Shown here one piece after another: positions 53,079 to 62,161 of a stretch of DNA of 64,000 nucleotides. Each line of letters opens with the position of its first letter. Position 1 is the first letter of the stretch. Source of the stretch: G025836975 sp048751585 (GTDB lineage: Bacteria; Pseudomonadota; Gammaproteobacteria; Burkholderiales; Burkholderiaceae_B); assembly GCF_048751585.1 (NCBI RefSeq), contig NZ_JAZHOB010000001.1, forward strand, positions 186,001 to 250,000, given 5' to 3'. The notes beneath the pieces were generated by a model. The model was not told where the DNA came from, made no database searches, and saw nothing but the letters and a program-made list of their open reading frames with translations. The translations under genes and the position numbers were made by a program.

Positions 53079-54245
53079 ATGAAAATCGTCAATATTATTG
53101 AAAAAACACTACCCATCAGCTCACCAATCCGAAACGCATACATCGACTTCAGCAAAATGAATTTGAGTCTTGTGGCGGTTGTCACGGATGTCATTCGCGA
53201 GGGCAAGCCCGTTATCGGATACGGATTCAATTCCAATGGGCGTTATGGCCAGGGCACACTGATGCGGGACCGCTTTATTCCACGGATACTCGAAGCCGAC
53301 CCTGCCACGCTAGTCAATGCAAGTGGCGATAACCTGGATCCGCATAACATCTGGGATGCCATGTTTACCAACGAGAAGCCGGGCGGCCATGGGGAGCGCT
53401 CTGTAGCGATCGGCACGATAGACATGGCAATTTGGGATGCCGTCGCCAAAATCGAGGGGAAGCCGCTGTTCCAGTTATTGGCTGACCGCTATGGCAACGG
53501 TCAAGCCAATAAAAAGGTCTTCGTCTATGCCGCTGGCGGATATTACTATCCCGGGCAAGATCACAATAAGCTTAAAGACGAAATGCGCAGCTACATAGAT
53601 CGTGGCTACAGCGTGGTCAAGAAAAAGATCGGCGGGGCTTCGCTTGACGAAGACCTGCGCCGCATTGATTCCATCCTCAGCGTATTACAAGATGGCCAGA
53701 AGCTTTGCGTCGATGCAAATGGGCGCTTCGATCTCGATACGGCAATCGCCTATGCCAAGGCACTGTCGCAATACGACCTGTTCTGGTACGAGGAAGCCGG
53801 AGACCCGCTTGATTTCGAGCTGCAGGCGGCTTTGCGCAGCTACTACAAAAACCCCATGGCCACAGGTGAGAACCTGTTCTCCATGCAGGATGCCCGCAAT
53901 CTGATTCGCTACGGCGGCATGCGCCCGGACCGCGACTGGCTGCAATTTGATTGCGCCCTTAGCTACGGGCTGGTCGAGTACCTGCGCACTCTCGACATGC
54001 TGAAAGAGCATGGCTGGTCGCCAAGCCGTTGCATTCCCCATGGCGGCCATCAAATGTCATTGAATATTGCCGCCGGCCTGGGGCTCGGCGGCAACGAATC
54101 GTACCCGGACCTTTTCCAGCCTTTTGGCGGCTTTCCCGATGGAGTGAAAGTCGAGAACAGCTACATCACGATGCCCGAGCTGCCCGGCATCGGCTTTGAA
54201 GGGAAAACGGACCTGTACCGCGTCATGCAGACCATTTCGGCATAA
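53079..54245 (+). CDS. D(-)-tartrate dehydratase (enolase superfamily)
   Basis: A 388-residue enolase-superfamily enzyme that dehydrates D-tartrate to oxaloacetate. It is closely similar, from memory, to the characterised Bradyrhizobium D-tartrate dehydratase. The N-terminal ISSPIRNAYIDFSKM and the NEKPGGHGERSVAIGTIDMA stretch are shared. By alignment with that enzyme, K183 (VVKKKIGG), metal ligands D212, E238 and E264, and H321 (CIPHGGHQ) fill the catalytic positions. It diverges from a LysR gene and precedes a Bug receptor. Confidence 0.85.
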   Translation: MKIVNIIEKTLPISSPIRNAYIDFSKMNLSLVAVVTDVIREGKPVIGYGFNSNGRYGQGTLMRDRFIPRILEADPATLVNASGDNLDPHNIWDAMFTNEKPGGHGERSVAIGTIDMAIWDAVAKIEGKPLFQLLADRYGNGQANKKVFVYAAGGYYYPGQDHNKLKDEMRSYIDRGYSVVKKKIGGASLDEDLRRIDSILSVLQDGQKLCVDANGRFDLDTAIAYAKALSQYDLFWYEEAGDPLDFELQAALRSYYKNPMATGENLFSMQDARNLIRYGGMRPDRDWLQFDCALSYGLVEYLRTLDMLKEHGWSPSRCIPHGGHQMSLNIAAGLGLGGNESYPDLFQPFGGFPDGVKVENSYITMPELPGIGFEGKTDLYRVMQTISA

Positions 54246-54274
54246 CTGCCAATTCCAAGAAAGGAGACAACATC

Positions 54275-55249
54275 ATGAATCTTAAAAAACTGGCCCTGAC
54301 ACTGGCGCTTGCCGGGTTTTCCGTGACCGGCCACGCCGCATTTCCGGAGAAGGCGGTTACGCTGGTAGTGCCATTTGCCGCTGGCGGCCCCAGCGACAAG
54401 ATCGCGCGTGACGTAGCCGAAGCGCTGCGTGAACCACTGGGGCAAGCCGTCATCGTCGAAAATGTATCGGGGGCGGGAGGCACCATAGGCACGGCGAAAG
54501 TGGCTCGCACCGCAGCCGATGGCTACACCCTGCTCGTCCATCACATAGGCATGGCGACCGCGCCTTCCCTGTATAAGCAGCTCAGCTATCAAGTGCCCGA
54601 TAGTTTTGAGTTCCTGGGCTTGATCAATGAGGCCCCTTCGACACTGATAGGCAGGCCCAGCCTTGCCGCAAACAGTTTTGACGAATTACGCCAGTGGATC
54701 AACGAAAACAAGGACAAGGTCAATCTTGCGAACGCCGGTGTGGGCTCGGCCTCGCATCTTTGCGGCCTCATGCTGCAAGAGGCTTTAAAGGTGAACATGA
54801 CCACCATAGCGTATAAAGGAACGGCCCCCGCCATGATCGACCTGATGGGCGGCCAAGTCGACCTGATGTGCGAGCAGGCCACGAATGCGGTGACTCAGAT
54901 TGAGGCAAAAAAGGTGAAATCGTACGGTGTCACCAGTACCCAGCGGCTCAAGCTACCGTCGATGGCCGCCGTCCCGACCTTGACCGAATCGGGCTTGACG
55001 GGTTTCAACGTGACCGTGTGGCATGGCCTTTATGCGCCGCGCAACACACCTCCTGAAGTTCTTGCCAAATTGAACGCGGCCCTGCGGTCGGCATTGAAAA
55101 ATCCGCAATTGATACAGCGTGAAGAGGCTCTTGGCCTGAGCATAATCAATGACGACCGCCTGGATCCCGCCGGACATAAAAAATACGTGACGAACGAGAT
55201 GGCGCGATGGTCCAAGGTGATTCAAGACTCGGGGCAACAGCCTAACTAA
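54275..55249 (+). CDS. Bug family substrate-binding protein (tartrate locus)
   Basis: A 324-residue Bug-type periplasmic receptor. The signal peptide ends GHA, followed by FPEKAVTLVVPFAAGGPSDKIARD. AAGGAGA lies upstream of the ATG. It follows D-tartrate dehydratase by 29 bases in the same direction, so it probably binds tartrate or a similar dicarboxylate. A strong terminator follows directly after its stop. Transport membrane subunits are not nearby. Confidence 0.92.
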   Translation: MNLKKLALTLALAGFSVTGHAAFPEKAVTLVVPFAAGGPSDKIARDVAEALREPLGQAVIVENVSGAGGTIGTAKVARTAADGYTLLVHHIGMATAPSLYKQLSYQVPDSFEFLGLINEAPSTLIGRPSLAANSFDELRQWINENKDKVNLANAGVGSASHLCGLMLQEALKVNMTTIAYKGTAPAMIDLMGGQVDLMCEQATNAVTQIEAKKVKSYGVTSTQRLKLPSMAAVPTLTESGLTGFNVTVWHGLYAPRNTPPEVLAKLNAALRSALKNPQLIQREEALGLSIINDDRLDPAGHKKYVTNEMARWSKVIQDSGQQPN

Positions 55250-55250
55250 C

Positions 55251-55278
55251 AAAAACCCGGCCGAAGCCGGGTTTTTTT
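55251..55278. terminator. Bidirectional terminator between tartrate Bug gene and ilvC
   Basis: AAAAACCCGGC (55251-55261) and GCCGGGTTTTT with a CGAA loop form a perfect stem with a T-run on both strands. It ends the Bug gene on the plus strand and ilvC (stop 55321) on the minus strand. Confidence 0.88.
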
Positions 55279-55320
55279 GCAATGCATGATTGCAAGAGCT
55301 GGTCCTTGAAGACTCCAGGA

Positions 55321-56337
55321 TCAGTTCTTGGTCTGATCGACCAGCTTGTTCGCGGCGATCCAGGGCATCATGGCGCGCAGCTTGCCGCCGACCTGCTCGA
55401 TCTGCGATTCGGCGTTGATGCGGCGGCGCGACGTCAGCGTGGGGGCGCCGGCGGCGTTTTCCAGGATGAAGTTCTTGGCGTATTCGCCGGTCTGGATGTC
55501 GGCCAGGCATTGGCGCATGGCTTTCTTCGTTTCCTCGGTAACGATGCGCGGGCCCGTGACGTATTCACCGTACTCGGCATTGTTGGAAATGGAGTAGTTC
55601 ATGTTGGCGATGCCGCCTTCGTAGATCAGGTCGACGATCAGCTTCAGTTCGTGCAGGCACTCGAAGTAAGCCATTTCAGGCGCGTAGCCCGCTTCGACCA
55701 GAGTTTCGAAGCCGGCCTTGATGAGCTCGACGGTACCGCCGCACAGCACGGCTTGTTCGCCGAACAAGTCGGTTTCGGTCTCTTCGCGGAAATTGGTTTC
55801 GATGATGCCGGCACGGCCGCTGCCGATTGCGCAGGCGTACGACAAGGCGATATCGCGCGCGGCGCCGGATGTGTCCTGATGCACGGCCACCAGCGAAGGC
55901 ACGCCGCCGCCCTGGCTATAGGTGCCGCGCACGGTGTGGCCAGGCGCCTTGGGAGCGACCATGATGACGTCGATGTCGGCGCGCGGCTGGACCTGGCCGT
56001 AGTGCACGTTGAAGCCGTGCGCGAACGCAAGAGCGGCGCCCGCCTTGATGTTGCCGGCAACCTGATTGCGATACACCTCGGCGATGTTTTCGTCGGGCAA
56101 CAGGATCATGACCAGGTCGGCACCCTTGACGGCTTCGGCAACTTCCAGGACCTTCAGGCCGGCATTTGCGGCTTTGTTCCACGAGGCGCCGCCCTTGCGC
56201 AGGCCGACGACCACATTGACGCCGGACTCATGCAGGTTGAGCGCGTGCGCATGGCCTTGCGAGCCGTAGCCGATGATGGCAACCGTCTTGCCTTTGATCA
56301 GGGAAAGGTCGCAATCTTTATCGTAAAAAACTTTCAT
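55321..56337 (-). CDS. ilvC: Ketol-acid reductoisomerase
   Basis: IlvC converts acetolactate and acetohydroxybutyrate in valine, leucine and isoleucine synthesis. I chose the ATG at 56337, giving the standard class I length of 338 residues (MKVFYDKDCDLSLIKGK). The Rossmann motif IIGYGSQGHAHALNL and metal-site segments (APKAPGHTVR, the E-x-E-T-D-L-F-G-E-Q loop, and the C-terminal helices) are present. It follows ilvN by about 100 bases. Confidence 0.97.
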   Translation of the reverse strand: MKVFYDKDCDLSLIKGKTVAIIGYGSQGHAHALNLHESGVNVVVGLRKGGASWNKAANAGLKVLEVAEAVKGADLVMILLPDENIAEVYRNQVAGNIKAGAALAFAHGFNVHYGQVQPRADIDVIMVAPKAPGHTVRGTYSQGGGVPSLVAVHQDTSGAARDIALSYACAIGSGRAGIIETNFREETETDLFGEQAVLCGGTVELIKAGFETLVEAGYAPEMAYFECLHELKLIVDLIYEGGIANMNYSISNNAEYGEYVTGPRIVTEETKKAMRQCLADIQTGEYAKNFILENAAGAPTLTSRRRINAESQIEQVGGKLRAMMPWIAANKLVDQTKN

Positions 56338-56445
56338 TTGGGTGCTCCAATAACCGTTTGGTATTTTGATTTTTGCCGGATGCCGCATCCGGCATTCAAG
56401 GTTGAACATTGGCCGGCATACTGCCGCCTGGCCGGTAATAATAAA

Positions 56446-56937
56446 TTAAAGCTTCAGGACGCGTTCGCCGCGGCCGATGCCTGACACGCCGGTACGCACC
56501 GTTTCCAGGATGGCGCTGCGATCGAGGGCGCCGATAAAGGCCTCGATCTTGTCCTGGTCGCCGGTGAGCTCTATGGTGTAGACCTTGTCGGTGACGTCGA
56601 TGATGCGGCCGCGGAAGATATCGGCCATGCGCTTCATCTCGTCGCGCTCCTTGCCCACGGCGCGGACCTTGATCAGCATCAGCTCGCGCTCGATGTGCGG
56701 GCCTTCGGACAGATCCACCACCTTGACCACATCGACCAGGCGATTCAGATGCTTGGTGATCTGTTCGACCACCTCATCCGACCCGTTGGTGACTATGGTC
56801 ATGCGCGATAGCGTCGTGTCTTCGGTAGGCGCCACGGTAAGCGTTTCGATGTTGTAGCCGCGCGCCGAAAAAAGGCCGACCACACGCGACAGCGCGCCGG
56901 GTTCGTTTTCCAGAAGGATAGAAATTACATGTTTCAT
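56446..56937 (-). CDS. ilvN: Acetolactate synthase small (regulatory) subunit
   Basis: IlvN/IlvH is the valine-sensitive regulatory subunit of acetohydroxyacid synthase. The 163-residue protein starts with an ACT domain (ISILLENEPGALSRVVGLFSARGYNIE is its usual beginning, shortened here to note the motif ENEPGALSRV). The C-terminal domain matches the family. It is ten bases downstream of ilvB. Confidence 0.96.
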   Translation of the reverse strand: MKHVISILLENEPGALSRVVGLFSARGYNIETLTVAPTEDTTLSRMTIVTNGSDEVVEQITKHLNRLVDVVKVVDLSEGPHIERELMLIKVRAVGKERDEMKRMADIFRGRIIDVTDKVYTIELTGDQDKIEAFIGALDRSAILETVRTGVSGIGRGERVLKL

Positions 56938-56947
56938 TTTTCTCTCC

Positions 56948-58669
56948 TTACAGGTCTTCGGAACCGAGCAGCATTTCGGTCAGGCCGCGGCCGGCTTTCA
57001 CCATGGGCCATACATTTTCAGTCTGGTCGGTAATGAAATCCATGAAAACCAGCCTGTCCTTGTACTTGGTGAATGCCTCGCGTATGGCCGGCTCGACGTC
57101 GGCCGGCTTTTCAATGCGCATGCCGACGTGGCCGTAGCTTTCGACCAGCTTGACGAAGTCGGGCAAGGCGTCGACATAGGATTCCGAGTAGCGCGAACCG
57201 TAGTCGATCTGCTGCCATTGCCGCACCATGCCCAGGTAGCGGTTGTTCAGGCACAGCACTTTGGGCGTCATCCGGTACTGGCTGCAGGTGGAGAGTTCCT
57301 GGATGTTCATCTGGATGGAGGCTTCGCCGGTAATGACGGCGACCTGGCTGTCCGGATTGGCCATCTGGACGCCCATCGCGTAAGGCAGGCCGACACCCAT
57401 GGTGCCCAGGCCGCCGGAATTGATCCAGCGGCGCGGCTCGTCGAAACGGTAGTACTGCGCGGCCCACATCTGGTGCTGGCCGACGTCCGAGGTCACAAAC
57501 GCGTTGCCGCCCGTGACTTCCCACAGCTTCTCGACCACGAATTGCGGCTTGATGATGGAGTCGGAATTTTCATAAACCAGGCATTGCTTGCCTCGCCAAG
57601 CGGTGATCTGCTCCCACCATTTGGCCAGGGCCGGCTTGTTGGGCGGCGTCTCGGCCGCGGCCTGCGCATACACGGCGTTCATTTCCTGCAGCACATCCTT
57701 CACGTTGCCCACAATGGGCACATCGACGCGAACGCGTTTCGAGATCGATGAGGGATCGATGTCGATATGGATGATCTTGCGGGGGTTCTGCGCGAAATGC
57801 TTGGTATTGCCGATGACGCGATCGTCGAAACGCGCACCCACGGCGATCAGCACATCGCAGTGCTGCATCGACATATTGGCTTCGTAGGTGCCATGCATGC
57901 CCGGCATGCCCACGAACTTGTCGTTGCTTGCCGGAAATGCGCCCAATCCCATCAGGGTGTTGGTGCATGGCGCGCCGGTCAGTTCGACCAATTGGCGCAG
58001 CTCCGCCGAAGCGTCGGACAGAATCACGCCGCCGCCCGAATAGATCATGGGGCGCTCGGCGGCGAGCAGCATCTGCACCGCTTTCTTGATTTGCCCCAGA
58101 TGGCCCTTATTGACCGGCGCGTATGAGCGCATCTTGACTTCGCCGCGCTTGGCGCTGTACTTGCACTTGGCGACGGTGATGTCCTTGGGGATATCGACCA
58201 GCACCGGGCCGGGACGGCCTGTCCTGGCGATATAAAAGGCGCGGCGCATGGTCTCCGCCAGGTCCTTGACGTCGCGGACCAGGAAATTATGCTTGACGCA
58301 AGGCCGTGTGATGCCCACGGTGTCGCATTCCTGGAAAGCATCTTCGCCTATGGCGTGGCTGGGCACCTGGCCGCTGATGATCACCATTGGAATGGAGTCC
58401 ATGTAGGCCGTGGCGATGCCTGTGACGGCATTGGTCAGACCCGGCCCGCTGGTGACCAGCGCGACGCCCACCTTGTCGGACGAGCGCGAATACGCGTCGG
58501 CCGCATGCACGGCTGCCTGCTCGTGGCGCACCAGAATATGCTTGAAATTGTCTTGCTTGTAGATTGCGTCGTAGATGTACAGCACTGCGCCGCCGGGGTA
58601 ACCAAACACGTGGTCCACACCTTCTTCGGCCAGGCACTGCACGACGATGTCGGCGCCATTGAGTTCCAT
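56948..58669 (-). CDS. ilvB: Acetolactate synthase large (catalytic) subunit
   Basis: IlvB/IlvI is the thiamine-diphosphate catalytic subunit of acetohydroxyacid synthase. I chose the ATG at 58669 (573 residues, MELNGADIVVQCL), with AGGAAAA upstream. The FGYPGGAVLYIYDA motif and the catalytic glutamate region (HEQAAVHAADAYSR) are near the N-terminus. The C-terminal thiamine-diphosphate segment (ITGEASIQMNIQELST to NNRYLGMVRQWQ) uses GEASIQMN in place of the more usual G-D-G-S/A start. The metal-binding loop therefore deserves a check. Otherwise it is normal in length and context. Confidence 0.95.
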   Translation of the reverse strand: MELNGADIVVQCLAEEGVDHVFGYPGGAVLYIYDAIYKQDNFKHILVRHEQAAVHAADAYSRSSDKVGVALVTSGPGLTNAVTGIATAYMDSIPMVIISGQVPSHAIGEDAFQECDTVGITRPCVKHNFLVRDVKDLAETMRRAFYIARTGRPGPVLVDIPKDITVAKCKYSAKRGEVKMRSYAPVNKGHLGQIKKAVQMLLAAERPMIYSGGGVILSDASAELRQLVELTGAPCTNTLMGLGAFPASNDKFVGMPGMHGTYEANMSMQHCDVLIAVGARFDDRVIGNTKHFAQNPRKIIHIDIDPSSISKRVRVDVPIVGNVKDVLQEMNAVYAQAAAETPPNKPALAKWWEQITAWRGKQCLVYENSDSIIKPQFVVEKLWEVTGGNAFVTSDVGQHQMWAAQYYRFDEPRRWINSGGLGTMGVGLPYAMGVQMANPDSQVAVITGEASIQMNIQELSTCSQYRMTPKVLCLNNRYLGMVRQWQQIDYGSRYSESYVDALPDFVKLVESYGHVGMRIEKPADVEPAIREAFTKYKDRLVFMDFITDQTENVWPMVKAGRGLTEMLLGSEDL

Positions 58670-59018
58670 ATTGTTTTCCTTTCGTAACCAGCACTGATAT
58701 CCCGACCGGCCCAAAGGCCCGAGCTTGAACCGGTTGCAGCAACATGATCTGGCGCTTTATGGCTCACGGAGCCATGCCACCCAGACACCTTGCCGACCCG
58801 ACCCGTACTCATCGAAACACAGCACGAGCGTTCCTGGGAACGCGGGAGGTAGAAACGGAAGCCTTGGCAACACACGCTTGTGACGCGGCCAACGGCAAAT
58901 TTATTACAGGCGCAAAAAACCGGGCGGATGGCCCGGGCAACAGTGCCTCTGGCGATCCGCTCCGGATAATTGAACGGATCAACACAATAATGTAGCGCGT
59001 AACGCGGGCATAGGCAAA
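58670..59018. other. Leader region upstream of ilvB
   Basis: This 349-base gap holds the ilvB promoter and leader and a terminator-like hairpin (58913-58936). A ten-codon frame on the minus strand (59011-58979, MPALRATLLC) lies just upstream of the hairpin and has three leucine codons. I could not assign a promoter. Confidence 0.45.
58913..58936 (-). terminator. Terminator downstream of the TetR gene / possible ilv attenuator
   Basis: On the minus strand CCGGGC and GCCCGG form a stem followed by TTTTTT. It lies about 85 bases after the TetR stop (59019) and 240 bases before ilvB. The simplest reading is a terminator that isolates ilvBNC from the liv-tetR operon. Confidence 0.72.
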
Positions 59019-59705
59019 TCAGGGAAGCAAGCGGCTTTCCAGCAACGCGCCGATGAACTCGGCATACTGCGTGGCACTGACCTCTTGATTGCTGTATTTT
59101 CGCCGCTTCAGGTACCAATCCTGCATCATGGCCTTGCATAGCGATGCCAGCAAACGGGCATTGATCTGCCGGAACGTTCCCGCCTCGATGCCTTCCTGAA
59201 TGATGCCGTAAAGAATGTTCTCGATCTCGAGCTCGATGGCGATGGCTTCTTTCTTCTGCTTTTCGGGCAGGCTCTTGGTTTCCATGAAGGAAAAATAGAA
59301 CCAGGGCTGCATCAGCTCGCTAAGGTACACATGCGCCTTCACCGCCGCAAGCAGCTTGTCGCGCGGCGCCGCGATGTCTTGCGTATAGGCCAGCATGGTG
59401 CGCCGGGTAAGCAGAAAGCCATGGCCCTGGATAAGGCCCAGCAGGTCCTCCTTGCTTCGTATGTAGGCGTACAGGCCGCCTATGCTGAAGCCCGAATCCG
59501 CACACAGGTCGCGCAGCGACATGGCATGAAACCCCTTGGAACTTGCCAGCCGCAGCGTCGAGTTGATGATGCGGACCAGGTTCCTGACCGCCACATGCTC
59601 TTTCTTGATGCGGATGAGGTCCCGGTTCTGATGGTAAAGCTCGCGGCAGATTTCAACTTTCGACAGGCTCAGCTCGATCTTGAAAGACTCAAAATCAGCA
59701 ATCAT
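59019..59705 (-). CDS. TetR/AcrR family transcriptional regulator
   Basis: A 228-residue TetR-type regulator. I chose the ATG at 59705 (MIADFESFKIEL), with a GGGAG site upstream. The DNA-binding helix-turn-helix is at about residues 60-95 (SLRDLCADSGFSIGGLYAYIRSKEDLL). It is preceded by an unusually long N-terminal region of about 45 residues. It lies 46 bases downstream of livF on the same strand and so may sense a transporter ligand or its CoA derivative. Confidence 0.88.
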   Translation of the reverse strand: MIADFESFKIELSLSKVEICRELYHQNRDLIRIKKEHVAVRNLVRIINSTLRLASSKGFHAMSLRDLCADSGFSIGGLYAYIRSKEDLLGLIQGHGFLLTRRTMLAYTQDIAAPRDKLLAAVKAHVYLSELMQPWFYFSFMETKSLPEKQKKEAIAIELEIENILYGIIQEGIEAGTFRQINARLLASLCKAMMQDWYLKRRKYSNQEVSATQYAEFIGALLESRLLP

Positions 59706-59751
59706 CGCAGGCTCCCGCTGTTGTTTTCCGCCGCGCAAGTTTACGGTATTT

Positions 59752-60453
59752 CTATACCGACAAATAACGATGCTGGGTTTCCGTATCGCCGATCAGGTCC
59801 TCGCTTTTTGCCTCGTGGACAATCATGCCCTTTTCAAGGATGTAGGCGCGCTTGGCATGCTTCAAGGCGAAATGCACGCTCTGGTCGGTGAACAGGATGG
59901 TCGTTGTCTTGGCCAGTTCGTCGATCAGCGCGCCGATCTGCTTGACGATGACAGGCGCCAGCCCCTCGTTGGGTTCATCGAGCAGCAGCAGTAGCGGCTC
60001 GCTCATGAGCGAGCGGGCCACCGCCAGCATTTGCTGCTGTCCGCCCGACAAGGTTGCGCCATCCTGTCCGGCCAGTTCGCCCAGCATGGGGTATTCGTCG
60101 AAGATACGCTCCATGGTCCAGCGGGGCGTGGCTCCCGGCCGGCGATACTGGGCTATTTCAAGGTTCTCGCGCACGCTCAAGCCGGGAAATATGCGCCGGT
60201 CTTCGGGGACCAAGCCCACGCCCATGCGCGCGATGCGGTAGGCCGGCTGTCCGGTAATGTCGCGGCCCTGGAAAGCCACGCGGCCCGAACGCGGCGCCGA
60301 CAAGCCGATGATGCTGCGCAGCGTCGTGCTTTTTCCGGCGCCGTTGCGTCCCAGCAGGCAGACGGTTTCGCCTTCATTGAGCTTGAGCGATATGCCTTGC
60401 AACGCATGGCTTTCGCCGTAATAGGTATGAATATTATCGACTTCCAGAATCAT
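59752..60453 (-). CDS. livF: Branched-chain amino acid-type ABC transporter ATP-binding protein LivF
   Basis: One of the two ATPase subunits of a HAAT-type importer. The 233-residue protein has Walker A G-R-N-G-A-G-K-S-T, the signature L-S-G-G-Q-Q-Q-M-L-A, and Walker B L-L-L-L-D-E-P. It overlaps the livG stop by four bases (ATGA). The final genes of the transporter are in the order livK, livH, livM, livG, livF. Confidence 0.94.
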   Translation of the reverse strand: MILEVDNIHTYYGESHALQGISLKLNEGETVCLLGRNGAGKSTTLRSIIGLSAPRSGRVAFQGRDITGQPAYRIARMGVGLVPEDRRIFPGLSVRENLEIAQYRRPGATPRWTMERIFDEYPMLGELAGQDGATLSGGQQQMLAVARSLMSEPLLLLLDEPNEGLAPVIVKQIGALIDELAKTTTILFTDQSVHFALKHAKRAYILEKGMIVHEAKSEDLIGDTETQHRYLSV

Positions 60454-61220
60454 GATGCCAGCTCCTCTTCGGCGTCGCCCAGATAGGCACGCCTGACCTC
60501 GGGATGGGCCTTGACCTCTTGCGGCGTGCCCAGGGCCAGGCTTTGACCGCGATGCATGACCAGTATCCGGTCGGCCACGTCGAACACCACGCCCATGTCG
60601 TGCTCGGTGATCAGGAAGGTGTAGTCGCCCGTCGCGGCCAGGGATTTGACCAGGGCTGTCACGCGGTGGGTTTCATCGGGAGTCATGCCGGCCGTGGGCT
60701 CGTCCAGCAGCACCAGTTGCGGCCGGGTCGCCAGGACGACGGCGATCTCGACCAGCCGCTTGTCGCCATAGCTGATGAAACCGGCCCGCTTCGTGGCGAT
60801 CCCGGTCAGTGACAAGCGTTCCAGCAAGGTATCCGCTTCCTGCTGAATGGGCTTGTTGCGCGACGCGATGTTGACCCATCGCCGGCTGTCGCCATGATAG
60901 GCCGTCAGCGCGACTTCCACGTTTTCGCGCACGCTCATTTCATTGAAGATGTTATTGATCTGGAATGAACGGGACACGCCCATGCGGCTGATGCGATGGG
61001 CTGGCAGCCCGGTTATGTCGGTCCCCTGGAACACGATGGTGCCCGCGGTGGGATGCATGCGGCCGGACAGCATGTTATAGAAGGTGGTCTTGCCCGCGCC
61101 GTTGGGGCCGATGATGGCCAGGGTTTCTTGGGGAAAGACCTGAAGCGACACATCGGATACCGCGGCGACGCCGCCGAAGCGCTTGGTCAGATTGCTGATC
61201 TGCAAGATGGGTTGTGTCAT
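60450..61220 (-). CDS. livG: Branched-chain amino acid-type ABC transporter ATP-binding protein LivG
   Basis: The second ATPase of the importer. I chose the ATG at 61220 (256 residues, MTQPILQISNLTKRFGG), which overlaps the livM stop by four bases. Walker A is IIGPNGAGKTTFYN and Walker B is LVLLDEPTAGMTPDE. The signature region is unusual: SYGDKRLVEIAVVLATRP replaces the common LSGGQ-type stretch with Y-G-D-K-R, as seen in several LivG proteins. Confidence 0.94.
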   Translation of the reverse strand: MTQPILQISNLTKRFGGVAAVSDVSLQVFPQETLAIIGPNGAGKTTFYNMLSGRMHPTAGTIVFQGTDITGLPAHRISRMGVSRSFQINNIFNEMSVRENVEVALTAYHGDSRRWVNIASRNKPIQQEADTLLERLSLTGIATKRAGFISYGDKRLVEIAVVLATRPQLVLLDEPTAGMTPDETHRVTALVKSLAATGDYTFLITEHDMGVVFDVADRILVMHRGQSLALGTPQEVKAHPEVRRAYLGDAEEELAS

Positions 61221-62161
61221 TTTCGCTCCAGCCACCAATCAAGAAAGGTACCCAGCAGTCCGCGCCGGAAGAACATCACCATGAGCGCCAGGATGATGCC
61301 CAGCACCAGCATCCAGGCCTGCGTCATGCTGGTGATCCAGGTTTCCAGCAAGACGAACATGGCGGCTCCGAAAAAGGGGCCAAGGAAATAGCCTGTCCCG
61401 CCCAGGATGGACATCAGCACCGGTTCGGCCGACATGGACCAATGCACGAGTTCGGGACTGGCGATGCGCAAGAACGGCGCCATCAAGCCGCCCGCCAGGC
61501 CGGCAAAAGCGCCCGCCAGAGTGAATGCCGCCAGGCGATAGCTGCGCACGTTCAACCCGCAGAAGGCCACGCGCTCGGGGTTCTGGCGTATGGCGCGCAG
61601 AATCAGGCCGAATGAAGAACGGCAGATCAAGTACAACAGCGCGGTGGCCAAAACAACCACTGCCAGCACCACGTGGTAGTAGACGCTGGGGTTGCCCAGC
61701 GTCAGGTCGAAACCCAGGCCCAATGACGTCACGCTGAATCCGGCAATGCCATCGCTGCCGTTCGTGACCGAGCGCCACTGATGAACCACGGCGAAGACCA
61801 TCATGCCGAACGCCAGCGTAAGCATGGAAAAATACACTTCGTTCAGGCGTACGCTGAAGAACCCGATGACCAGCGCAAGGATCGCGCCCGCCGCGATGGC
61901 CACCAGCAGGCAGGCCAGCAAAGGCCATTGCATGCCTTGCAGCAGCAGCGCCGTGGCATAGGCGCCAACGCCGAAAAAGGCGGCATGGCCGAAACTGAGC
62001 ATGCCCGTGTAGCCGAAAATAAGATTGAAGCTGGCCGCGAATAACCCCAGGATAAGAATTTCCGTGGCGATGAAGATATAGAAATACGGCGCGATCCAGG
62101 GCAAGGCGATAAGCAGGACAAGCAAGACTGCCAGCACTGCCTTGGTGAGATTTTTTTTCAT
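61217..62161 (-). CDS. livM: Branched-chain amino acid-type ABC transporter permease LivM
   Basis: One of two permeases. I chose the ATG at 62161 (314 residues, MKKNLTKAVLAVLLV), overlapping the livH stop by four bases. The open frame upstream of this is a shadow of livH. Nine or ten hydrophobic helices are visible. The family segments NLIFGYTGMLSFGHAAFFGVGAY and the E-x3-SFGLILRAIRQNPERVAFCG loop are present. Confidence 0.93.
   Translation of the reverse strand: MKKNLTKAVLAVLLVLLIALPWIAPYFYIFIATEILILGLFAASFNLIFGYTGMLSFGHAAFFGVGAYATALLLQGMQWPLLACLLVAIAAGAILALVIGFFSVRLNEVYFSMLTLAFGMMVFAVVHQWRSVTNGSDGIAGFSVTSLGLGFDLTLGNPSVYYHVVLAVVVLATALLYLICRSSFGLILRAIRQNPERVAFCGLNVRSYRLAAFTLAGAFAGLAGGLMAPFLRIASPELVHWSMSAEPVLMSILGGTGYFLGPFFGAAMFVLLETWITSMTQAWMLVLGIILALMVMFFRRGLLGTFLDWWLERK

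Noticed and set aside
58744..58995. 83-codon plus-strand frame in the ilvB leader
   Set aside because: Crosses the terminator hairpin, with no motif or ribosome-binding site.
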